The notes beneath the pieces are model-generated. The model worked only from the letters and a program-made list of their open reading frames with translations, made no database searches and was not told where the DNA came from. Shown piece by piece: positions 20,268 to 27,806 of a stretch of DNA of 64,000 bases. Position numbers and translations under genes: made by a program. Source of the stretch: Candidatus Thorarchaeota archaeon (lineage in GTDB: Archaea; Asgardarchaeota; Thorarchaeia; Thorarchaeales; Thorarchaeaceae); NCBI GenBank assembly GCA_003345595.1, contig PRDI01000129.1, positions 1 to 64,000 on the forward strand, written 5' to 3'. Position 1 is the stretch's first letter; every line of letters starts with the position of its first letter.

Positions 20268-20693
20268 ATGAATATGCGCGTGGTTGTGATCTACGAGAGC
20301 ACCATGGGACGGACAAGGGCCATGGCCCAAGCCATTGGTGAAGGCGCTCGTCTGGAAGGGGCGCAGTGTGACGTCATAGAAGCGGCTCAATTCGAGGAAC
20401 TGGGTGAAGCATGTGCAATCGCCGTAGGCAGTTCCACACGCATGACCAGACCACTACCTAGAATCCGCCAGATTCTCTCCGAACTAAACAGCCTGAATGG
20501 TATCAGCGCTGCGAGCTTCGGCTCATACGGCTGGAGCGGTGAGGCTCCTGACGTGATTGCGAATCTTCTCAGTGGGCTGGGTGCCAAGCTCATAGATGGA
20601 CAACCTCTGAAGGTGAAAGACTTCCCGAGCATTGAACAGCTTGAGAAATGCAGGGAACTCGGACGGAATCTCGCAAGGGCATGCACAAGATAG
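20268..20693 (+). CDS. flavodoxin-like protein
   Basis: 'VVVIYESTMGRTRAMAQAIGEGARLEGAQCDVIEAAQF' P-loop and 'AASFGSYGWSGEAPDVI'. Confidence 0.85.
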   Translation: MNMRVVVIYESTMGRTRAMAQAIGEGARLEGAQCDVIEAAQFEELGEACAIAVGSSTRMTRPLPRIRQILSELNSLNGISAASFGSYGWSGEAPDVIANLLSGLGAKLIDGQPLKVKDFPSIEQLEKCRELGRNLARACTR

Positions 20694-20764
20694 TGTCGTG
20701 ATCAAATAGGTAGCCTCCACAAGTCTTATCATATGAACCGCCGAGCCGCGTTCCGGCGCCAAGT

Positions 20765-22690
20765 GTGGGTTACATGCTAAGACTCACAGGTTATGTCTTC
20801 AAACACCCAGGCCTCTTCATAGGTGCCATGGCTGCGGCCGGGACCGGTGTCGTGTTCAACACACTGTCACCTCTGGTCCTGGTGGTGATTATCGACTCAG
20901 TCATACCCACTGCCCAGTATGACCTTGTGTTGCCCTATGCGCTAGTATTCCTCACTCTTGGTGCATTGTATGCAGTATTCGACGTGGTCGGTCGATATGC
21001 GGCTGCCCTAGTGGGGCAACATGTTGTCTTTGACCTGAGGTCTGAGCTCTATGAGAGCCTGTTAGAGAAGGACTTGGCCTTCTATGATGAGAATGAAACT
21101 GGCCAACTGCTTGCCAGAGTCACCACAGATGTCACGACGATGAGAGAGTTTCTCGTCTGGGGCTATCGTGTCATATTCATAGGTGTGACTTCCCTGTTCG
21201 GGACATACTACGTGATGTGGTTGCTTAGCCCTCTGCTGACTACATACATGCTGTCTGCAGTTCCATTTCTTATCCTCTTTGTCTACCTCTATGCGAAGCG
21301 AGTGCGTCCTCTGTTCTTCTCATCTCGCACACAGTTCGGCGCACTCAGCAGTGTGTTGCAGGAGAACATTGTGGGGATGAGAGTCATCCGTTCGTACGCA
21401 TCGGAAGACAGAGAACTTGAGAGAGTGAACAGAGAAAACAAGCGTTTCTTGGATATTGTTGTCCGTGCGTTCAGGCTTGATGCGCTGTACTCGCCTCTCA
21501 TGACTGCGGTCTTGGGGGTTTCAACTGGAATCCTGATCTACGCAGGCGGCATGTTCTACACACTCCACAACCTCACATATGGTGAGTTCGCAGGGTTCGT
21601 CAGTCTGGTTGGCATGCTAGCCCTCCCGGCTCGGTTCTTCAGTTGGGGACTCGGTATGTACCAGAGAGCCTCGGCAGCGGCTGAGAGAACTTTCTACATT
21701 CTTGACCAGCGTGACATAATGCTGGAGCCAGAGAACCCTGTACATGTGGAGCGGCTCAAGGGCACGGTGGAGTTCGACAGGGCCGATTTCAGCTACCACG
21801 GTGGAAGATGGGTACTTAGAGATGTGAGCCTCAAAGTTGACCCGGGACAGGTCGTTGCGCTTCTTGGTGGGACGGGTTCTGGAAAGACCAGCCTTGTGAA
21901 CCTGATTCCAAGGTTCTATGATGTCGACTCAAGTCTTAGCGTTACATACAAGGGGCAGACGTTCAGAATCGATGAGAGAGGCAGGACGAGGATAGATGGC
22001 AAGGACTATGCCGTGTCTGATGGAGCGATAGTAGTCGACGGCGAGAAGATTCTAGTGAAGCAGCCCGGCGCAGTCCGCATTGATGGCGTCGATGTCCGTC
22101 AGTACTCCCTGACCGATCTGAGAAGGCAGATAGGCATGGTTCATCAGGACCCCTTTCTGTTTTCGGCTTCACTGCGTGAGAACATCGCTTTCGCACGACC
22201 GGACGCCACACAGGACGAGGTCGAAAGGGCCGCAAAAGCCGCGATGATACACGATTTCATTGTGACTCTCGAACAGGGATATGATACTGTGATTGGGGAG
22301 AGAGGCGTGACACTCAGTGGCGGCCAGAAACAGAGAGTCGCAATCGCAAGAGCGATTCTTGCAGACCCCCGCATCCTCATCTTAGATGATTCGACCAGCT
22401 CGGTCGACGCTAAGACAGAGGAACTCATCAAGCAAGCGCTCGAGAATCTGAAGGCGGGCCGGACCACCTTCATAATAACACACCGTCTATCTACAATTCG
22501 CAATGCAGACCTCATCGTTATTATGGAAAGAGGGCGGATTGTTGAAACTGGTACACACGACCAGCTGCTCGCTCGAGGAGGTGTGTATGCTGGAATCCAC
22601 ACGACGCTGAGTCAGATGGGCTCAATCTCCTTGGAGTGGGGAGAGATGGCGGCGACTGCAGAAACAGGAGGAGGTGGCAGAGGCGGCTAG
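20765..22690 (+). CDS. ABC exporter half-transporter, subunit 1 (non-catalytic-type Walker B, NBD insertion)
   Basis: 6-TM ABC domain; Walker A 'LLGGTGSGKTSL', signature 'LSGGQKQR', Walker B 'ILILDDST', H-loop 'THRLST'. Confidence 0.93.
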   Translation: MGYMLRLTGYVFKHPGLFIGAMAAAGTGVVFNTLSPLVLVVIIDSVIPTAQYDLVLPYALVFLTLGALYAVFDVVGRYAAALVGQHVVFDLRSELYESLLEKDLAFYDENETGQLLARVTTDVTTMREFLVWGYRVIFIGVTSLFGTYYVMWLLSPLLTTYMLSAVPFLILFVYLYAKRVRPLFFSSRTQFGALSSVLQENIVGMRVIRSYASEDRELERVNRENKRFLDIVVRAFRLDALYSPLMTAVLGVSTGILIYAGGMFYTLHNLTYGEFAGFVSLVGMLALPARFFSWGLGMYQRASAAAERTFYILDQRDIMLEPENPVHVERLKGTVEFDRADFSYHGGRWVLRDVSLKVDPGQVVALLGGTGSGKTSLVNLIPRFYDVDSSLSVTYKGQTFRIDERGRTRIDGKDYAVSDGAIVVDGEKILVKQPGAVRIDGVDVRQYSLTDLRRQIGMVHQDPFLFSASLRENIAFARPDATQDEVERAAKAAMIHDFIVTLEQGYDTVIGERGVTLSGGQKQRVAIARAILADPRILILDDSTSSVDAKTEELIKQALENLKAGRTTFIITHRLSTIRNADLIVIMERGRIVETGTHDQLLARGGVYAGIHTTLSQMGSISLEWGEMAATAETGGGGRGG

Positions 22691-24485
22691 TCCAATCATT
22701 GAAGACGAGGAGGAGCGAACCCATGAGTATACGGACTCTTCGCTCCTGAAACGCCTAGTAGGCTACCTGCTTGCTTACAGGAAGCTCTTTGCCATAGATG
22801 TCATCCTAGTGGCGTCAGACATTGCTCTTGCGATAGCGGCGCCTTTTGTTCTCAGACAGGCCATAGATGTAGACTTCCCGAGCGGCGACCTTCAAGCTCT
22901 TGGAGTCACTTCTTTGATCTATGCTGCCCTCCAGATACTCACCTGGCTCTCTGCCTATGGTTCGGGCTATGTCATGAGCATGATGGGGCAGAGCGCGGTC
23001 TATAAGATGCGACAGGAGCTGTATCAGCATCTCCAGAGGATGTCACAGGACTTCTACGACCGAACTGCTAGCGGCAGGATTCTGTCCAGGCTGACCAACG
23101 ACATTGACAAGATAAGCGAGTTCCTGGCTGGCGGCCTAGTAGATACATTTGCACAGTTGTTTGTGGTTGTAGCTGTAGGCATCGTGATTTTCACCGTTGA
23201 TGTACAGCTAGCTTTTGTTTCACTGGCAGTGGTACCGATTCTTGCTGTCACAACTGTCCTCATCAGAATCAGAATGAGAGCTGCCTACAGGCGGACCAGG
23301 AAGACTATCTCTAGTGTGACAGCAAATCTGGCGGAGAGCATTTCTGGCGCAAAAGTCACAAAGAGCTTCGCTAGGGAGGATGTGAGCGGTGAGAGGTTTG
23401 CAGAGCTGAACAAGGCAGACTACCAGTCGAATGTTGATGCCTCCAGACCGTCGTCCCTGTTCTTTCCTGTGGTGCGCTTCATTGGTGGTCTGGGCGTGTT
23501 CCTGATAATCTGGTTCGGGGGAGTGCGGCTGATTGGAGAAACCCTCACCATCGGAACACTCATCCTATTCATACAGTTCAACGATCAGTTCTTCCGGCCT
23601 ATGCTGATAATCACTAACTTCTACAACACAGTACAGAGCGCCTTTGCCGCGTCAGAGCGTGTGTTCAGCATAATGGATACAGAACCAACGATAACAGATG
23701 CGACTGATGCAGTTGACATAGGAAACATCAAGGGTCACATCTCGTTCGATGACGTCACCTTCCAATACGTAGAGAACAGACCAGTACTTGTCAACTTCAG
23801 TCTTGACATAAGACCCGGAGAAACCGTTGCGATTGTAGGGGACACGGGTGCAGGGAAGACGACGATAGTGAATCTCCTCAACAGGTTCTACGACATCAAC
23901 TCAGGCTCAATCAAGATTGACGATGTAGACATCCGCAGGGTCAGTCAGAAGTCGCTACACTCAGCGATTGGACTGGTACTGCAGGACCCATTTCTGTTTC
24001 AGGGCACTATCAAGGACAATATCAGGTACGGCCGATCAAATGCGACCGAGGAGGAGATAATCAGGGCCACTGAGGCCATTGGTGCACGAACTGTGTTCGA
24101 GAACCTAGAGCACGGCTTCGATACCCAGGTGGGTGAGCGAGGGCTAAGACTGTCTGAGGGAGAACGTCAGCTGGTGAGCTTCTCTAGGGCTCTGCTGGCC
24201 AACCCCAAGATACTCGTACTGGATGAGGCCACCAGTTCGATAGACATCTTCACCGAGCATATCATTCAGAGAGGTATGAAAGCGCTGATAAGAGGTAGGA
24301 CATCGATTGTGGTTGCCCACAGACTATCTACCATACTGAGCGCAGACCGGATACTCGTGCTTGACAAAGGACGAATCGTCGAGTCGGGCACACACCCGGA
24401 ACTGATGGCAAAGGGCGGCGTCTATTACTCACTCTATGAACTGCAGATGAGGCCGAGAGTGGCCCACTCACCGACAGCCGGGTAG
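22674..24485 (+). CDS. ABC exporter half-transporter, subunit 2 (catalytic Walker B)
   Basis: GTG start overlapping previous gene by 17 nt; Walker A 'VGDTGAGKTTI', degenerate signature 'LSEGERQ', Walker B 'ILVLDEAT', 'AHRLST'. Confidence 0.93.
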   Translation: MAEAASPIIEDEEERTHEYTDSSLLKRLVGYLLAYRKLFAIDVILVASDIALAIAAPFVLRQAIDVDFPSGDLQALGVTSLIYAALQILTWLSAYGSGYVMSMMGQSAVYKMRQELYQHLQRMSQDFYDRTASGRILSRLTNDIDKISEFLAGGLVDTFAQLFVVVAVGIVIFTVDVQLAFVSLAVVPILAVTTVLIRIRMRAAYRRTRKTISSVTANLAESISGAKVTKSFAREDVSGERFAELNKADYQSNVDASRPSSLFFPVVRFIGGLGVFLIIWFGGVRLIGETLTIGTLILFIQFNDQFFRPMLIITNFYNTVQSAFAASERVFSIMDTEPTITDATDAVDIGNIKGHISFDDVTFQYVENRPVLVNFSLDIRPGETVAIVGDTGAGKTTIVNLLNRFYDINSGSIKIDDVDIRRVSQKSLHSAIGLVLQDPFLFQGTIKDNIRYGRSNATEEEIIRATEAIGARTVFENLEHGFDTQVGERGLRLSEGERQLVSFSRALLANPKILVLDEATSSIDIFTEHIIQRGMKALIRGRTSIVVAHRLSTILSADRILVLDKGRIVESGTHPELMAKGGVYYSLYELQMRPRVAHSPTAG

Positions 24486-24551
24486 TACTGCCCAAGGTCG
24501 ACAGACTAGTCTGCGACAAGTGAAAGCGCGCTCGTACCTAGAGCCACTCTA

Positions 24552-25307
24552 TTACAGCTCATCAGACTCGTCATCATCGCAAGAACAGTGCGAGTGTTCT
24601 GCTGATGGCTCCCAATCATAGAAACCTCTGATATGACCTAATCCTCGCATGGCTCTTGACACTTTGTCGCTGACCATGGGACCAATTTCTCGAAGCCATT
24701 CAAGATCCGGAATCTTATCACGCCCGAGCACAATTGCTCGGCCGTCCTGACGTCTGATAACTATCCCAGACTTGCTGACTGAAACAGAGCGACCTTCGCC
24801 GTCGATAAAGACTCTCTTGTCTTGCACGAAAGCAAGACTCTCTGGCTTAGTGGCGATGACCACAGACCTGTCGTCTTCTGTGGTTCCGAGAAGAACGGAA
24901 CTGCTTCGGCCCTTGACCACAATCTTGTGACCGTCTTCGAGATGCTTCTCGACAACTGAACGCACTTCGTTCAGGAAAGCGGCTGCATCATTGTACCCAA
25001 ACCTTCCAAGGAAGTCTGCGGTCGACGGCTGAGAAGCCTTCTCTACTTCCGTCTTTCCGAGATAGATCTGGACACCCTTGAGGGCAGATGACTTGGTTTG
25101 TCCTACGGCTCCCTTTGAGGTCTCAACTATTGCATCAACGATGTAACGGGATGGACCTGCGAACGCAACTCCGACCCGTTCGCCATTGTCTGTCAGATAG
25201 ACCCACGCACAGCCTGCATCAAGCCTGACAACCGCTTTCTCATGGGAGAGAATGTCAAATGGTGCATTTGTGGTCATTACAGTTTCTTCAGGCTTTATGT
25301 TTCTCAC
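24552..25307 (-). CDS. hypothetical protein co-transcribed with wHTH regulator
   Basis: 251 aa; 4-nt overlap with upstream regulator gene; beta-rich pattern, C-terminal His/Cys/Asp tail 'EHSHCSCDDDESDEL'. Confidence 0.6.
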   Translation of the reverse strand: MRNIKPEETVMTTNAPFDILSHEKAVVRLDAGCAWVYLTDNGERVGVAFAGPSRYIVDAIVETSKGAVGQTKSSALKGVQIYLGKTEVEKASQPSTADFLGRFGYNDAAAFLNEVRSVVEKHLEDGHKIVVKGRSSSVLLGTTEDDRSVVIATKPESLAFVQDKRVFIDGEGRSVSVSKSGIVIRRQDGRAIVLGRDKIPDLEWLREIGPMVSDKVSRAMRGLGHIRGFYDWEPSAEHSHCSCDDDESDEL

Positions 25308-26020
25308 TGTACATCAGCTCCTTCCTTGTTCTTGTCTGCTTCCTCATCAAAGGACACACTAACCTGGCCCTCTCCACTACTGCCAGTCCGAGACCGTTGC
25401 CACTCCACTCTGCTTGTCAACCACTGGGCAAGACGGTATGCTAGGCGACCTGCGACAGTGATATAGTATGTGCCTCTGACCTCACCCTTAATCACATATC
25501 CGGCATCCATCAATGGTGTCAGATGGTGGGTCAATGAGCTGCCAGTCTTCCCTGTGAGCGTTTCGAGCTCATTGAACGACTTGCCGCCGTCTTTCAGAAT
25601 GTCAAGTATTCTGAGACGTTCTTCGCTGCCCAAAGGACTCACCGCTTGTGCAACGCGCTCGGCTGGGATGTTCTCGATTCTTCCCCGGCCATGCTTGCCC
25701 ATTCTTCTGATCATGAATCGCGGTGACTCCAGACTGACTCCGATATCGCCTACCTCTCGGACAGCTTTGCGTATCTGCTCTCCCAGTCCCTCCATCATCT
25801 CATCAAGACCATCAGTGATACTGCTCAAATCAACGAAGTGCGAATCTGGCGGAATGCAAGGCTCGGGAGGCCCGTGCGCTCTGTGACCTCCTCTGAAACG
25901 GCCTTCTTCGGCATAGGCTTCTCTTTCCTTGCGAAGACGTTCGACGTCTTCCTTCAGACTCTCTTTGAGCTTGCGCACTTCTTCGAGTTCTTTGCGAATA
26001 TCGTCTAGGTTCTCGGTCAT
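25304..26020 (-). CDS. ArsR-like winged-HTH transcriptional regulator with N-terminal coiled coil
   Basis: 'LGSEERLRILDILKDGGKSFNELETLTGKTGSSLTHHLTPLMDAGYVIKGEVRGTYYITVAGR' wHTH; N-terminus 'DDIRKELEEVRKLKESLKEDVERLRKERE'. Confidence 0.85.
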   Translation of the reverse strand: MTENLDDIRKELEEVRKLKESLKEDVERLRKEREAYAEEGRFRGGHRAHGPPEPCIPPDSHFVDLSSITDGLDEMMEGLGEQIRKAVREVGDIGVSLESPRFMIRRMGKHGRGRIENIPAERVAQAVSPLGSEERLRILDILKDGGKSFNELETLTGKTGSSLTHHLTPLMDAGYVIKGEVRGTYYITVAGRLAYRLAQWLTSRVEWQRSRTGSSGEGQVSVSFDEEADKNKEGADVQ

Positions 26021-26034
26021 TATTCCTCACCATT

Positions 26035-26045
26035 TGTACAGTACA
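26035..26045. promoter_or_regulatory. candidate operator TGTACAGTACA upstream of the wHTH gene
   Basis: 11-bp palindrome 15 nt upstream of the ATG; its core TACTGTACA (minus strand) recurs on the plus strand at 26263-26271, upstream of the 48-aa ORF. Confidence 0.35.
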
Positions 26046-26100
26046 GTCATGCACCCGTAAGTCGTAGGTTTCGCTGGAGTTGTAAGAAATGGAGCCTCTC

Positions 26101-26247
26101 TCAGACTACAAGAGAGCCTCTGAATCGGCGCTCTTCTCCAGAGGTTTCTCTTTCCCTGTGGAGGCGTCTAATCTCCTCTCTCAGGGTTTGATTGAGTCTG
26201 CGCACTTCTTCCAGCTCTTTGCGAATGTCGTCTGAACTCGCGGTCAT
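26101..26247 (-). CDS. 48-aa coiled-coil microprotein, paralogous to the N-terminus of the 25304-26020 regulator (not in ORF track)
   Basis: Manual translation: MTASSDDIRKELEEVRRLNQTLREEIRRLHRERETSGEERRFRGSLVV*; co-linear with MTENLDDIRKELEEVRKLKESLKEDVERLRKEREAYAEEGRFRGG. TATA-like TTTATAAG at 26280-26287. Confidence 0.6.
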   Translation of the reverse strand: MTASSDDIRKELEEVRRLNQTLREEIRRLHRERETSGEERRFRGSLVV

Positions 26248-26449
26248 TCTGGACACTGAGCCTACTGTACATTTCTACACTTATAAATCTTCGGTTCTAT
26301 TACAGTCGGCAGAGGCAATCCTCACTCGTACCGAGAATGGCTACAAGAGACTCCCGACCTAATCCTAGTGTTTCGACCGGAATTGCGGTAAAGACGACGC
26401 TTATTATTCTCCATGGGGTGTACCTAATACTGGAAGTGAGCGTGCAAGC

Positions 26450-26722
26450 TTGTTCGAGGAGGACAGAGGCCCGGGGTACTGCTTGTGTTTTGTAATGAGC
26501 ATGCTTCCGATACTCGGCTTGTTCCTGCTTGCTCTTCCTCAACTGCCAGTCAGTGAACTGCCCTCTGTTGCCGTGCTGCTATTCCTAGTCTTCGCGCCGC
26601 TCTATGGTTGTGGAGATCTATTCAAGGGGCGGCCAATGTTCCAGTGGCACTATCACGGTGTCGAAACCGAGGTCATGGAAGAACTGGCCAAGGAAGTGGA
26701 CAGCCGTTCCTCAGCCATTTGA
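26450..26722 (+). CDS. hypothetical small membrane protein
   Basis: 90 aa with two hydrophobic segments; no family recognised; track start is not ATG. Confidence 0.35.
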   Translation: MFEEDRGPGYCLCFVMSMLPILGLFLLALPQLPVSELPSVAVLLFLVFAPLYGCGDLFKGRPMFQWHYHGVETEVMEELAKEVDSRSSAI

Positions 26723-26781
26723 CGGTATATTGAATGTCTGCCTGCTCTTCGGAACTGATGCTGCACAGCAGGCCTGCAGTT

Positions 26782-27375
26782 TCAGTGTAGCTGTTTCAGG
26801 CAACTGGGACAGAAAGTGCTTGGTTTTCGGTCTGTGTCATCCAAGCAGTTTGAGAAACGCATGACACAATGCTGTTTACAGTGGGAAAGACCAAACACAT
26901 GGCCAACCTCATGTAGCGCCTCCTTCGCCACCCGCTCGAAGTGCAGTGCCTCATTCTCCGGCAGGCCATAGAACACGGGGCTGAGCCGGGGCAGAGCAAC
27001 AAGAGCGTGCCCACCGTACTGCGCAAGACCGAATATGAAGTTCAGACTTGGAACAAAGAGGTCTAGGCTAACTAGACCAAGTCCGTGCTTGCCCGACGGA
27101 ACGCGATGGCCAACTGTATCCAAGAAGGGGTCTGCGGAGTACTGCCGACGCGCCGGCACGTACGCGTTCACGGGCACTGGCAGCTCGACCGGGTCCACAG
27201 ACACCTCCGCGAGATTACTGGGCAGCCCAGTGCTGAGCGCATCAGGAAGTCGATTCACTATGCTCTGTGGCGTTTTGGGAAAGACAAGGACGCGCAACAT
27301 TGTCAATCGTGACACCCGATTTGGGATTGTGTTGACTACTATATGTATTCGTTCATGGACCTGATTGGCGTGCAA
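26782..27375 (-). CDS. amzA: archaemetzincin-like zinc metalloprotease
   Basis: 'EALHEVGHVFGLSHCKQHCVMRFSNCLDDTDRKPSTFCPSCLKQL' HExxHxxGxxHC plus downstream CxxC. Confidence 0.92.
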   Translation of the reverse strand: MHANQVHERIHIVVNTIPNRVSRLTMLRVLVFPKTPQSIVNRLPDALSTGLPSNLAEVSVDPVELPVPVNAYVPARRQYSADPFLDTVGHRVPSGKHGLGLVSLDLFVPSLNFIFGLAQYGGHALVALPRLSPVFYGLPENEALHFERVAKEALHEVGHVFGLSHCKQHCVMRFSNCLDDTDRKPSTFCPSCLKQLH

Positions 27376-27591
27376 CAGCTGACTCAGTTGTCAATCAAGA
27401 TCACGCTTGCAAGGGTCAATGACAATGTCACTCTGACGCTTTGGTGGTATTCTGGAACATGGATTAACGCATGCGGCCCCAACTGGCTCCTGTTGTCACC
27501 ATTTGTGGTTCTGCCCGCTGTTGTAGGCCTCATACTGGTTGTTAACGGGCTGACTCGGGCCAAGGGAATTGACTCTGATGACCTTTCCTGA
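27343..27591 (+). CDS. possible small membrane protein
   Basis: 82 aa; one clear hydrophobic helix 'LLLSPFVVLPAVVGLILVVNG'. Not otherwise supported. Confidence 0.3.
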   Translation: MYSFMDLIGVQQLTQLSIKITLARVNDNVTLTLWWYSGTWINACGPNWLLLSPFVVLPAVVGLILVVNGLTRAKGIDSDDLS

Positions 27592-27595
27592 CCCA

Positions 27596-27720
27596 AGGGC
27601 CCATCTCTCGGACTGCAGCTTCTTGCGCTCCTCTATGACTGCAGGCACGACCTCGAAGATACCTCCGACGACACGGGAGTCTGGGATCCCAAAGATTGCA
27701 CTCTCGCGTTCCAATTGGAA
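27596..27720 (-). pseudogene. remnant duplicate of the etfA 3' end
   Basis: Inside ORF 27496-27744(-): '[34 protein letters not shown]' aligns with the EtfA C-terminus '[34 protein letters not shown]' (30273-31472). The rest of EtfA is absent. Confidence 0.75.
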
Positions 27721-27806
27721 GTGACGATTGCCTAAGAGGGTCATCGAGCTCAGGAATCCAACACCTCAGGCAACGTGGGTCTCAACCTAGACACGGATGT
27801 TTGAGT

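Noticed and set aside
20211-20693. Upstream start (20211) for the flavodoxin-like gene
   Set aside because: The extra 19 residues precede a clean flavodoxin N-terminus at Met 20268; upstream start considered spurious.
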